Of a stretch of 64,000 bases of DNA, positions 44,969-55,944 are shown in pieces. The notes beneath the pieces are model-generated. The model had not been told where the DNA came from and did not search any database. It worked only from the letters and a program-made list of their open reading frames with translations. Source of the stretch: Pectinophora gossypiella (taxonomy: Eukaryota > Arthropoda > Insecta > Lepidoptera > Gelechiidae). Position numbers and translations under genes: made by a program. The DNA lies in NCBI RefSeq assembly GCF_024362695.1, contig NC_065422.1:13019534-13083533 (forward strand), given 5' to 3'. Within the stretch, counting starts at the first letter, position 1. Each line of letters opens with the position of its first letter.

Positions 44969-46024
44969 CTGGAAAGTTGCCACAAACTTTCGTTAGGATT
45001 TATTAGAGGTCCATGTCTGGGAGAGGAGGGTGCTAAAAACTTAGAATGTTCCATGGCATGTTGATTGGCGCGGATATGAATGCGATTAATGGATTGATGG
45101 AGCGCATTGTCCAACGCCTGTACCCCTGAAGGGTTAGGCAGAGGTATACACTCTTCGCCAACCAATGTCTTGTTCGACATAGCAATTAAAATTATCTTAA
45201 AAAAATATGAAGCGAGGTTCTCCAATAATAAGTTTTCTGTTGACTTCCGGCTAAGTAGTTAATACATACTTCTTCAGAAAAAAAGTCGTTAAGTCGGTGG
45301 TCCCGGTTACTACTTACTGATGTAAGTGAGTAATCAAAATTGTGGAGTTGCAGGTTCGAATCGCAGCACGAGCATATATGAATAATTTTCGAATTCATGT
45401 TTGGAACATAAAAGTATTATTACATGCTTTAGCGGTGAAGAGAAACATCGTGAGGAAACCCACATACTCGAGAAATACGTTTCAGATGTATGTCACCTAA
45501 ACCTGTATTGGGCTGGTTTTCCCTTCGCGGGTTGGAGGCAGACAGGCAGTCTATAAAAACCGGATCTTAGAAGAGGATGTTTTCGGGGTACCGAACAGAG
45601 CATAGTAGAGCATAGTACCCCGCCAGCTATAAGTTGGTAGTGTGACTGGGAATAGACAATCCAACGGTGCCATATTGGAAGTTGTATATATCCGTCGAGC
45701 TGCGAAAACTTTGCTTGCGGGTTTCAGGACCGCATTATTGAATGGTGGCGCCATCTGTTGCAGGTGGGCGGAACTAGCTGCTCAACTAGTTGGGGTCCGC
45801 CACGAAATCTTCAGGTAAAAACGGGAAGATGATGACTATATGTGTTAGATATGTAAGAATGTTTGTATTAGTATCATAAATGTTGTGTATAAATAAGTAT
45901 ACTCACTCCTACTAGCCAGGAACATCTCGATAGCAACATTCTGCAGCAGGTAGCGCCGTGAGAAGATGGCACGGATCTCGCTGAAGTACCACTTGCCATG
46001 GAGATGCTCGCAGTACTTTAACAC
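44866..46024 (-). CDS. rg: Neurobeachin (rugose) fragment: two adjacent exons, PH-BEACH region
   Basis: Neurobeachin is a very large PH-BEACH-WD40 scaffold with an A-kinase anchoring role in vesicle traffic and synapses. Read on the - strand, 46024-45907 encodes VLKYCEHLHGKW...MFLASR and 44968-44866 encodes TSIFFAFPDQTTVKK...GIKYGIPQT. Together they give 73 contiguous residues that match the conserved stretch of animal neurobeachin/LRBA at the end of the PH-like domain, as I recall it. Both acceptors (CCAG) and donors (GTGAGT, GTCAGT) are good. The junction codon AGG-A/CG restores Arg-Thr, and there is no stop or frameshift. Exons before and after were not recognised in the window, so flanking introns must be long. 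The 3' end lies 1.5 kb from the transporter's stop, on the opposite strand. Neurobeachin rather than a distant BEACH protein is well supported. Confidence 0.92.
45110..45165 (-). repeat. Repeat K scrap
   Basis: GCCTGTACCCCTGAAGGGTT block only, within the neurobeachin intron. Confidence 0.45.
45335..45840 (+). mobile_element. SINE family C interrupted by an unclassified 230-250 bp insert
   Basis: The SINE C body is normal to about 45567 and resumes at about 45809 (CTTCAGGTAAAAACGGGAAG). The insert contains GGGGTACCGAACAGAGCATA and a GGTGGCGCCATCTG part. ATCTT occurs at both joints, a possible 5-bp duplication. Confidence 0.5.
45907..46024 (-). CDS. rg: Neurobeachin exon (PH-like domain)
   Basis: 118 bases on the - strand, 39 codons plus one base, starting in phase 0 after a TTAATTCCAG acceptor. 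The peptide includes the hallmark stretch EIRAIFSRRYLLQN. The donor GTGAGT occupies 45906-45901. GC content and codon bias are far above the flanking intron. Confidence 0.93.
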
Positions 46025-46187
46025 CTGGAATTAAAGAGATGGTGCTGTTAGCAATGGAGACAATTAAGAAGTCTGGTTTCATCATGCTTACAAGGAGGAC
46101 AGAGGAACATTGAGAATGCCGTCTAGTTTACAAAACCTATGCTTACAAGGAGAACAGAGAAACATTGAGACTGCCACACAACACATA

Positions 46188-46370
46188 ACATAAGCTCACG
46201 GCTATATCCCAATTGGGGTAGTCAGAGGTACAACCATCACAAGTAGAACTAGTAGTAGAACGTGAAGGAAGCAAGAGAAGTGTGTCAGGATCGATGCAAA
46301 TGGAAGTCCATAGTCTCTGCTTACCTTTGTAGGAAATAGGCATGAGTTTATGTATGTTTGTATGTAGGCG
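46188..46370. mobile_element. Repeat I scrap and LINE C-terminal fragment
   Basis: 46188-46235 is repeat I (-). From about 46255 the + strand contains VKEAREVCQDRCKWKSIV, the same reverse-transcriptase tail as 9623. Confidence 0.55.
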
Positions 46371-46859
46371 TGTATATTGTCATATGTCAAAGTCAGAGTT
46401 GACGGGGATAATCCACCTCACTACCCACACGAAAGAAGAATGTCAAATAACTTTGATATTTAAAACAGTTTTATTACTAAAAATAGCGTCGCTGCATTTT
46501 CCATGGTGCTTCTCTTTCACACACGTCATCAGAATAAGGAATAATACTACGTACGCTCCGAATTATAAAGGTCAATAGGAACTATTATGTAAAGGTTGAC
46601 GCGGCTAGGTTTACTGTGTCGATCCCACATTTGAATAATCACATTATCTTAGGATTCTGCATACATTAAACAGACGGCCCATTTCTATTCTATTTAAAAT
46701 TACAATTATTCTAATGCTGGGTAAAGTTACCCGAGTCCCTTGCCAAATGCGGCGGTAAATTTAGACAAAGTTAGTGCAGTAAGAACACTAGGATTGTTCA
46801 ATTTATGTACTTAAACCGTATGCAATAGGTACCTATGTAATGTATTTTTGTATTTTTTT
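46371..46859. other. No recognisable feature
   Basis: 46395-46440 is a SINE B tail scrap. Otherwise AT-rich. Confidence 0.3.
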
Positions 46860-47025
46860 AAGAACGTCTAATTCCCCGTGCCTACGTTTTTCTTGCAGCT
46901 TCTTTTCCCCGGCTACACGGGTTATGAGAAGCTGCAGTAGTTAGGCGGATGAGACGTTCGTTATGTGAAAATTGGCGGTTCTAAGTGTAACTATTATACA
47001 TACTGAATAAAGATATTTGTGTATA
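46860..47025 (+). mobile_element. LINE family X 3' end
   Basis: Contains a stem (AGCTTCTTTTCCCCGGCTAC with a facing GAAGCTGCAG) and the shared GGCGGATGAGACGTTCGTTA, ending in AATAAAGATA. Confidence 0.5.
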
Positions 47026-47203
47026 GAATTTTATAGACTTTCGCATCACAAAAGAAGTCCCGCGGTCACGGGGCCAGTGACGCAGTATCTGCACAGAATT
47101 ATCAGAATTTGTCAACTGACTACTTGACAGTTTTCGGATAAGTATTTAAAATAAACAAACGCTTAGTAGGTATAACCTCTTAAAATATTTTATTTTCTCG
47201 AAA

Positions 47204-47541
47204 CAGCCTCCGTGGTCTAGTGGTTAGAGCGTTAGGCTCACGATCTGGAGGTCCGGGTTCGATTCCCGATGGGGACATTGTCGAAATCACTTTGTGAGAC
47301 TGTCCTTTGTTTGGTAAGGACTTTTCAGGCTTGAATCACCTGATTGTCCCAAAAAGTAACATGATTCCGTGCTTCGGAGGTCACGTTACGCCGTTGGTCC
47401 CGGCTATTAGCCGTAAAAACACCTCCACCAACCCGCAGTGGAGCAGCGTGGTGGAGTATGCTCCATACCCCCTCCGGTTGATTGAGGGGAGGCCTGTGCC
47501 CAGCAGTGGGACGTATATAGGCTGTTTATGTTTTATGTATG
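47204..47541 (+). mobile_element. tRNA-headed SINE with type H tail, full length
   Basis: Exact 13-bp duplication TATTTTCTCGAAA (47191-47203 and 47542-47554) proves the boundaries. tRNA-like head (B box GGTTCGATTCC), the SINE core (CCGTGCTTCGG...CCGTTGGTCCCGG), then a tail with GCCCAGCAGTGGGACG resembling an RTE LINE 3' end. Confidence 0.85.
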
Positions 47542-47554
47542 TATTTTCTCGAAA

Positions 47555-47946
47555 AAGCTGTATATAATATAAAAAGACATATTTTTCTTCATTAATTTCA
47601 CATCTCGCGCGAAAACGGTTGGTCACGTGGCCATTTTGCCCAGTGACGTCACATTTTAATAAGCACAGAAACTGTCAAACAGTATAACTAGAAACCTGAC
47701 AGATAGTTTTTGTTTATTTTGTAAAAATAAAATATTTAAAAATGATCTTAATAAAAAAATACTATTGCATATTTTTCGTTGTATGATAAACTACCATATC
47801 CGACATATTACATATTTTATTGTTACAACTGTCAAGTGGCCAATTAGCTTCATTCACAGATCATAGGAACAAGGGAATTATGCCCTACTAATTACCTACA
47901 AGAGTCCGTATGTCGCCTGTTACCTTTATTCACGTCGACGCGTGAA
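47555..47946. other. No recognisable feature
   Basis: AT-rich spacer. Confidence 0.3.
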
Positions 47947-47954
47947 GTACTAAC

Positions 47955-48310
47955 TAGTGCCGGATAGTTAAAAATGTATATCCGCGGATACGGATACGGA
48001 TCTCTATTTTCTTAAAAAAAAAAGATTGAAGTTATAGTTATTTCATTGTTATAACAGTAATATTTTATCTTGCTTTCATTATAAAGATCTATCTATCTAA
48101 ATGCTTTTTTTGCAATATAAAGGTGCCAAATATTTGATTTTTAAGAAATAAAAACAATCTGAATGGAATTTTATAGGTTTTTATTTAATAAATCTACTTA
48201 ATCACCTGAAAAAGATCCGCGTGAAAAGTAACGGACACGGATACGGATTTTTCTTTTATCTCGGATATCCGCGGATACGGATACGAATACGGATATTCGG
48301 AACATCACTA
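47955..48310. mobile_element. hAT-like MITE, 356 bp
   Basis: Exact 8-bp duplication GTACTAAC (47947-47954 and 48311-48318), the hAT TSD size. Ends are TAGTG and CACTA. Just inside both ends is TATCCGCGGATACGGATACG. No ORF. Confidence 0.78.
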
Positions 48311-48341
48311 GTACTAACACATATCTGCCTGGACCGCTACC

Positions 48342-48420
48342 TTTATTTTGTTTTTTTTTTTTATTTTATTTTAGACGAGATATTGTAGATTTGCCGCAAA
48401 TGGCATTAACTACTTCCGTA
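48342..48420 (-). mobile_element. LINE family D micro-insertion
   Basis: 79 bp with poly(T) on +, flanked by an exact 10-bp duplication GACCGCTACC (48332-48341 and 48421-48430). Confidence 0.75.
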
Positions 48421-48430
48421 GACCGCTACC

Positions 48431-49086
48431 GTAGTACTATTATTTATTCTGTGCCGCTACATCGATTTACCCGCTGTTCATTGCGTAGTAACTCAAGCGC
48501 CAGTTGTGGTTACACGATAACAAAGAAGCATTGCAACTTCTGTGGTTGTGTTATATTTGCTTGATATCTCCATCCATTCCTTCTTTACTAAGTGGTTACT
48601 TTAATTCTCAAAAAATTCAATCTTATTAAGAATATTGGATAAATTAGTAACAAGAAAATAAATAGGATAAAAATAATCAATTTAAGTATACTTAAACAGT
48701 TAATTTGCGTCATTTTACTCTCAAGTTAAATGTAATAAAAAGTCCATAATAATATGTGTTTTTTTTTTCGATGAAGCACCCCACTTGTCACCATAACGTT
48801 TATGTTTTACTGTCGCGTCTCTATCCTTTGGGATGTGGGATAAAAAATAGTGTTGGCAGATGTCCCGAATGGTCCCGACACGAGTATGGAATTAGGCACG
48901 TCCCGGTTTTCATGGCTCTAAGATCTGTCACGCGTACCTAACCAACGAGCGGACATCAAAAGGTCTGTTTTTTTAAAAGAAATTGTATATAAACAAGTAA
49001 TTACTATGAAAGCCGTTTAGTAAATAATAAATATTTTCTTCTTTTAATATATCTTACATGCCTATATCCCAATTGACAATATGGAG
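48431..49086. other. No recognisable feature
   Basis: AT-rich sequence. Confidence 0.3.
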
Positions 49087-49563
49087 ATGTCGTGGCCAGA
49101 TCATAGAATTGATCATTTCACGATGTGCTCGATCATTTCATGAAATGGTCATATTTCATGAAATAAAATATCATTCGTTGGCTACACCATGATGTGGTTT
49201 GGCCAGATCAATGAACACAAAACGTTTAACTATATGAGCAACTAAATGCATGATTACTTCTTGATATGGCCAAACGTTGGCAATCACCGATAGTGGCGCT
49301 GGTGTCGATTATTATATTTAAAACTTGATTGATATTATAATCGATGAATCAATGTTATTGTTCAATTTTCCATATCGAATAGGTACATAATTTTGAACTC
49401 CGCCTACATTAACGATATGGCCAAACGTTGATTGATATATCATTTAACGTTGACGTTTCAACGATATGGTCAACTTAAGTTGGCCATTTCACGAAATATG
49501 ACCATTTCATGAAATGGTCGACCACATCATGAAATGATCAATTTTACGATCTGGCCACGACAT
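49087..49563. mobile_element. Foldback element with about 71-bp inverted ends
   Basis: Ends ATGTCGTGGCCAGATC and inverse. The arms contain the palindrome CATTTCATGAAATG. The inner part repeats ATGGCCAAACGTT. No target duplication was identified. Confidence 0.65.
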
Positions 49564-50799
49564 GGAAATATCCACTAGTCATCAACGATACAACTCGTAA
49601 CTTCTGTATATTCCGTCTTTTTTAAATTGTCATCGTAAGTAATTGTCTAAACAAAAAGCGCAGCGAGATGTGGGTACTTAGTTCATGTTGCGATGGACGT
49701 ATCTCTGATTACCGTGAGCGTATCATTTTCTCATTGCGAGTCCCGGGTTAAAAGACCAAGTCCCGTATTTTTCCCCTCCGTCCGACTTTTTAAACCTGGT
49801 AACACTAAAAAAAGGTATAAAAACAACTGCCACTTTTCCCCTAATACTTTTGATCGTAAACTGAGCAGGTCGACATCGTAAAATGTTCGTTAGCGGCTAA
49901 TTTATACGTACAATAATCGTGTAAATCACTTGACGACCACCTCCATATTGTTTTAATGTCTCACAAGGCGTGCTTTAAATAATGTCATGTCTAACATGCT
50001 TCGAGGGAAACTTGTTAGGTTAGTGTTACTATACGAACGGAGATATTGACTTTTTGTAGAATTGTTGTGTCCGTTTTGTAGGTTTTATCTGTTTTAAACA
50101 GAACGAGAACATACACACGCCGATTTCCCACCTGGGTAAGCAAAGACTATGGAATTCCACTAGCTTCAATCCTGCCTGACACACTTCTCAGAGTATAATA
50201 AATTATTCTTTTTTAAAGAATAACAGGTAAAATTTCACCATAACGTCATCCTGATTGATTGAATGTTTTCTTGCCACTGATTGCCAGGTAGAAATTGCTG
50301 CTTAGCAATAAGGCCGCCAGAAAGTACAGTATGAGTTGTGTGCAATAAAGTGTATTTGTATTGTATTGTATTGATGGTAGGTGGTAGTAAAATCCTGGGT
50401 CACTAAAGTTTCGCAGACTGAAAATGGAGGGAGAAGAATAAATAGAGAATACTCTATGAAAAATAAAATCATCCTGTTTCTAAGTGGCACTTACAAAACA
50501 CATTATAGAATAATACCAAACCCATTAAGTTACAAGAGCACAATAACCACCATTTGTATTGTTCCCATCATCATACATACAATGCCCCTGCGCCGACGAA
50601 TTAATTAGCATTGGCAACACCAAGCAACAACGAGCAACGCAGATTGATCGTAGAGAGAGCTGGCGTGATTTGTGCAGTTCTGCCGTCATTGTAGTGTTAG
50701 AGAACAAACATGTGCACTTAATGTGCGGTGGTCATGGCATGGTGCGGAAGGGAATGACACTAGTGGTGAGTGCACTCCAGGCACAAGTAAAACGTTTGT
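49564..50799. other. Scattered scraps, no gene
   Basis: 49645-49730 is repeat I (+). 50105-50190 is a LINE C-terminal scrap (-). Remaining parts show no recognisable exon. Confidence 0.35.
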
Positions 50800-50935
50800 T
50801 GACAGACAATGGCCCCGATTCCTGCAGGTCACATCACCAGCCCATTAACGTCCCCACTGCTGGGGCACGGGCCTTCTCTATGGATGGATAGGGAGATCGG
50901 GCCTTAAACCATCACGCGGGCCCAGTGCCAACGAT
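50800..50935. mobile_element. Tail of the 5S-headed SINE, next to a foldback scrap
   Basis: AATGGCCCCGATTCCTGCAG (foldback arm) is followed by the SINE tail CCCCACTGCTGGGGCACGGG and ATCACGCGGGCCCAGTGC, as at 62100-62180. Confidence 0.6.
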
Positions 50936-51328
50936 GAAATTAGAAGGTTAAACGAAGAAAAGTGTATACAGCGCCATCTATATTGCTTTTGAAGAAAAGT
51001 CCCTCATTGAACTGAAAAAAAGCACTGCTTTACTAGTAGTAATCCGAATCAATTTGTTTCCACCTTCACAATACAACAAAGGTGTGTATTGTGGACATTG
51101 CGAGCCCTCCGAGGAGGGTCGGGTGACAAATTGCGTTACAATTGTACGCGACATGTCTACTGTCTACCCCCATCTGTGAAACGCTTGTAATAAATAGGGC
51201 GAAAAATTTAGGGATGTTGGTCCCGGAAAAAGCAAATGGAGAATTGGAGATATATTTGTTATGAAAAATAAAATTAATAATCTCCTAGAGTATTATTAGT
51301 CATTATTACAATATAACTATTATTGCAG
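50936..51328. other. No recognisable feature
   Basis: Unique-looking; small GC patch (GAGCCCTCCGAGGAGGGTCG) at 51102 forms a short hairpin. Confidence 0.3.
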
Positions 51329-51815
51329 TGGAGCAGCGTGGTGGAGTATGCTCCATATTATGTTGATGCTCCATTAATTATGGAGTATGTTGGAGGCCTG
51401 TCCCAAGGAGTACCTATGGCGTATATTGGCTGTTTATGTTTAAGTTTAAGTATGTTATATTAATTATAATATTTTTATTTTCACGGCCTCCGTGATCTAG
51501 TGGTTGAGCGTTGTGGTCACGATCCGGAGGTCCCGGGTTCGAATCCAGGTAGGGACAAATAACAAAAATCACTTTGTGATCGTTAATTTGGTTAGGACAT
51601 TATAGGCTGATTACCTGAAACCAAAGTAAGATGATCCGTGCTTCGGAAAGTACGTTAAGCCGTTGGTCCAGGTTTTTTTTCGATTACTTACTGATGTAAG
51701 TAAATAGTCGTTACATAAGCCAGGTCAGGGGCCTATGGAGGCTCAATAATAACCCTGATACCATGGTTGATGGGATTGGTAATCCACCTCACAACCTACA
51801 CGATAGAAGATATTT
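51329..51815 (+). mobile_element. Type H tail fragment followed by a full SINE B
   Basis: 51329-51440 is a diverged H tail. 51483-51811 is a SINE with tRNA-like head, core and tail ending GATAGAAGA. Confidence 0.65.
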
Positions 51816-52168
51816 TTTGTGAACACCAAAATGAAATGGGGATTTGTCTATTATCATGGATGGATTTCCTGGACAAGATTATCTAATGATATCTTGGTAG
51901 ATTTACTTACACGTGGATGTAGATTTCATGGTTAAACTCGAATTTGAATTTCATGAGAGAATCGAAAGCCTAACTAGATGTTAATAAAAACCTATCAGTA
52001 TATTTTGAGCATTTTTCATATTCGCTAGCAAAAAACAAACTACGCAAAAACTAAAATTTACTATGGATGACAATCGGCGAACACCTCAAACGTCACCCGA
52101 ACATGTCCTTTGTTGCGTTTTAGGATTTATTTATTTATTTTATTTTATTTTATTTTCTTAGGAAGATT
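51816..52168. other. No recognisable feature
   Basis: AT-rich spacer with ATTTT tandem units near 52135-52155. Confidence 0.3.
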
Positions 52169-52179
52169 AACAGTCCAAT

Positions 52180-52334
52180 CTTCTTCTTCTTCTATCGTGT
52201 GGGTTGTGAGGTGAATTACCAACCTCATCAACCCTGGTGTCAGCGTTACTATTGAGCCGCCAAAGGCGACTACGTACTTACATCAGTAAGTAGTAACCGG
52301 GACCAACGGCTTAACGTGCCTTCCGAAGCACGGA
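52180..52334 (-). mobile_element. SINE B without tRNA head
   Basis: Exact 11-bp duplication AACAGTCCAAT (52169-52179 and 52335-52345). Its 5' end falls at essentially the same core position as the copy at 14519-14688. Confidence 0.82.
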
Positions 52335-52345
52335 AACAGTCCAAT

Positions 52346-53271
52346 AATAACTATAGATCTAGACGATAGATGTAGACAATGCTACAATACAATACAAATA
52401 CACTTTATTGCACCAAAATAAAAAAATAAATAATTACAAAAAGACTCTTAACAAGTAAATGGCGGCCTTAATGCTAATGAGAAATCTCCACAAATATTTT
52501 TTTTGTAATATATTAACATAAGCTCACGTTTCACTTATAATATTCATATATTCATATTCATTTATTTCGTAATAGAATAATAACAACAAAAATTAAAAAA
52601 AACTAACTTTTATTTAAATTTTTTTTTGACATGACTTGTAGATTAGCTGCAAACGGTATTAACTACTTGGCCGGTCAATAGAGCGTTGAGGGTTCTCACC
52701 CAACATTGGTCCTCCGAATGTCGTCAACGATCACATGTCCTTAAAAGTGACCACGTTTTATTCAATAACACAGTCTTCCTCTTCCTATGTGATCCCCCAA
52801 ACAGATTTAAATCATTTCATCCTAATGACCCTAATAACTCATAAATGTGAAGAACACTTGCTTTTTCCCATCATCACCCACAATGGCGTGACGATCGCGC
52901 ATTAGTGCTAATCAGCGTTGCCAGATTTTTTTTGCCAAGTCGGGATTTTGGAACTTTTTGAGTGAAAAAAGCGGGATTCTTTCATCGAAAGCGGGACATA
53001 GTAAAAAAACGTATATAATAAAAAAATGAATATTTATCTTTTGAGTTCAAATTATGTTTACGTAACAATAGATAGCAAAAATATCCATAGAAAATGTATT
53101 TTAATAAAAATATGATATTTTTCATCAGATTTACCCTATCGTTAAATAGTTGAGTCTTATTCGTCTTCTGAATAAAAAAAACGGAAATCAAAATTAAAAC
53201 AAGCGAAGTTTGACGCTTGTTTGTTTTTAAATTTTGTTTTTAGTTACCATTGTGGCCAGCCTACAATAAAG
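52346..53271. other. LINE D scrap in AT-rich spacer
   Basis: 52622-52740 is family D (-) with poly(T). The remainder has no recognised feature. Confidence 0.4.
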
Positions 53272-53588
53272 ACATGAAAAAACAATAATAATAATAATAA
53301 TCATTTATTTTCAGATTTACAATCCATAGTTGTTAGTAAAAAATGCAGTCTTAACCTATTGTTAGTAGAAGACACAAAATAAATTAACGATATTGATACA
53401 TTATTTTAACGATTGCTAGATGTGTGCAATTGCATCCACCGCGCGAACATAGGCGCGTCCCACCTGCCGACCAGCACACCCAGGATACTGTTCGAACTCG
53501 TACACATTCGATTTAGGGTCGAGGCGCCTCTCTTCCTCATTATTGCATAGAAGCAGTCTATCCTCGCTTCAGCAAACAATCTGTTCAC
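53272..53588 (-). mobile_element. LINE 3' end, reverse-transcriptase C-terminus and (ATT)n tail
   Basis: On the - strand a frame ends YAIMRKRGASTLNRMC...RWDAPMFARWMQLHTSSN then stop at 53406, followed by a 3' UTR and an (ATT)n tail (AATAATAATAATAAT on + at 53284-53301). Same family as 4200-4561. Confidence 0.65.
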
Positions 53589-53881
53589 TTTTATGCATTC
53601 TCATCAGTGTGTGGCATTTCCAAGCGAAGCATGCTTTATCTCATGCGAAGTGATTTTCACCCCCATATAGTGTTGTACCATCGACTACCGAGATTATTAG
53701 ATAGTGCGGCGCCTCGAGGTATAATACTTTGGGTAAACATTACTGGTGCTCAAAGATCGGTTAGTGAAGGGTGAGGGGAACGACAGATTAGTTGTTTCAA
53801 TGTGTGGGTGTTACAATCATGGTTATGGGTTCACTTTTTTATCTGGGTATGTTTTGTAATAACTTATATGTTTTATTTATT
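53589..53881. other. No recognisable feature
   Basis: Moderate GC, unique-looking; possibly an upstream part of the LINE on the - strand, but no frame can be supported. Confidence 0.3.
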
Positions 53882-53892
53882 AAGTACGTGAG

Positions 53893-54240
53893 ACCTCCTC
53901 CTCTCGTGTGAACGGCCTCCGAGGTCCAGTGGTCGAGCGTTGGACTCACAATCCGGAGGTCCTGGGTTCGATTCCCGGTGGGGACATATCACAAAATTAC
54001 TTTGTGGTCCCTAGTTTGATTAGGACATTACAGGCTGATCACCTGGTTGTCCGAAAGTAAGACGATCCGTGCTTCGGAAGGCACGTTAAGCCGTTGGTCC
54101 CGGTTACTACTTACTGATGTAAGTACGTAGTCGTTATATATGAGTCATGTCAGGGGCCTTTGGCGGCTCAATAGTAACCCTGACACCAAGGCTGATGAGG
54201 TTGGTAATTCACCTCACAACCCACACGATAGAAGAAGAAG
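53893..54240 (+). mobile_element. tRNA-headed SINE B, full length reference copy
   Basis: Exact 11-bp duplication AAGTACGTGAG (53882-53892 and 54241-54251). Head: A-box-like GGTCCAGTGGTCGAG and B box GGTTCGATTCC. The core GATCCGTGCTTCGGAAGGCA, tail with CACCTCACAACCCACACGAT and (AGA)n. Confidence 0.85.
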
Positions 54241-54299
54241 AAGTACGTGAGTCAGTAATTTAATGCTTTTCCAAAGATGCAATAAATAAAACAACGTGA

Positions 54300-54560
54300 T
54301 GATTTAGCTCAACCAGCAGTGGAGCAGCGTGGTGGAGTATACTCCATACCCCCTCTATACGTATATGACGAGGGGAGACCTGTGCCCAGCAGTGGGACGT
54401 ATATAGGCTGTTTATGTTATGTTATGTGTGTATGAAACCCATCAATCAACATGCGGGGGTATGTTATGGATCACACTCCACTGCGGGTTGGTGGAGTTAT
54501 TTGGGCTAGTAGGCCGGGACCAACGCCTCAACGTACTTTCCGAAGCACGGAATCATTTTA
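54300..54560. mobile_element. Two facing type H SINE fragments
   Basis: 54307-54425 is on the + strand. 54445-54560 carries the same tail plus core on the - strand. Confidence 0.6.
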
Positions 54561-54839
54561 CAATGCAATAAGATGAAATGGACTGCTAGTTTGTAAATCT
54601 GATACGATTGAATCAATAAATAAATAATTTTATCTGCCTACCCCACTAGATACCTATACCTCACCAGCATACGTAAGAAAGGAATACATAAATACATTAA
54701 TGTGACAAAACCGATCTTTTCAATCTTTTAGCTCGCTGTTCAGTTCACATTACTTCAACATTGGCTCATTCAACTTCAATCACGCTTGTTTTTTTACAAG
54801 CGTATGCAAATCCGCAATCGTAAATGTTTCTTTCTTTCT

Positions 54840-54975
54840 ATCATCTGCAGACGGGATCACAGTGCGCCCGCGCCGACAGTCCCGGGAGAATTGTGCGCAT
54901 GCGTGGAAAGATGGAGGCGCGCGCGCTCCCACGCGGTCGATTTATGGCGGTATAGGTGGATGTGGATCCTGTGTC
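54840..54975. promoter_or_regulatory. CpG-rich island with NRF1-like site
   Basis: Unique GC-rich stretch after a plausible + strand acceptor (TCATCTGCAG, ends 54850). It contains TGCGCATGCG and AAGATGGAGGCGC, motifs resembling NRF1/Ewg and YY1 sites. Could be a promoter or an exon of an unrecognised transcript; no protein homology seen. Confidence 0.3.
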
Positions 54976-55009
54976 GTTGTTTTCTAGTTAATAGAGGGTA
55001 GATTCTCGT

Positions 55010-55262
55010 TTTCTTCGTGATTCAAATCCGGTGGGCCTAAACGAATGATTTTTGGATTCTTATTTGGATCTTTAAATGATTATCATGTGCTCAGCGGTGA
55101 AGGAAAACCTCGTGAGGAAACTCACAATATCCGAGAGATGTGTTGGCCCACTAGAGTCGATTAATTCTTCACAATATAATCCCCTCAGATGACTCTGCGC
55201 TCCCTATTTGTCCTGCCAAGTAGATGATGCCATTTGCGAAAAATCTACATCAATTCAGGTTA
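55010..55262 (+). mobile_element. SINE C fragment and LINE D scrap
   Basis: 55010-55135 is a truncated family C body. 55195-55262 is a decayed family D end. Confidence 0.5.
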
Positions 55263-55944
55263 AAAATAAGGCATTACATAGGCCATGTCTCGGGTTTTTG
55301 CGTTTGGTCCTGGTTTGTGGTCGACCATTTTATGAATTTCGTATTTTTTGTAAATAAAATGTTTCTACTTTGTGGGAAAAGGCAAATAATGGTGGTAGGT
55401 ATATGTTTTATTGATATTACTTCTCGTGAAAAGATGTGTATGTAAAAGTTAAGTGAATAAAAACAAATACTTAGTATCACCATTAAAAATTATTTCATTC
55501 AGTCACGCAAAAATACTATATATCCACAACTTTTCTACATTTTATCTCTGTGCAATAAACTTTAAAGCAAATAAATTGCCAATTACAAACCCGTCTTTAT
55601 CACTTCGAATTATTCAACTACCCTACAATGTCGGTAAAATTGCTTAACATTAAAAAAGGTCTAACTTAAAAAGGTTCTTAGCATTTCTGAGTTGAAATAA
55701 AATGAGCATTCCTGATCCCTAATGAATAAAAAAGGTATTATTATAAGGTTTTTAATTGGCCCTTACCGATGTCCTTTTAAGGGGTTTTTGAGAAATGCCA
55801 CCAAACCGAATGTGGCGACACCTTGGCTACAACGTCACGATAAACTTGTATAGTATAATGCTGATTCTGGTATCTGTCTGGTTAAAGGTTTATAGTATAT
55901 GTTTCACGTACATTCCGTTTTTAGTACACCCTTCCAGGGTAGTT
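55263..55944. other. No recognisable feature
   Basis: AT-rich spacer. Confidence 0.3.

Noticed and set aside
44764..45225. 153-residue - strand open frame
   Set aside because: It overlaps the neurobeachin exon in the wrong frame and includes intron. The right frame gives conserved neurobeachin residues.
47205..47285. tRNA gene (A and B boxes present)
   Set aside because: It is the head of a TSD-bounded SINE and the acceptor stem does not close. The same applies to heads at 8187, 20428, 51483, 53912 and, inverted, 5399, 36555 and 63165.
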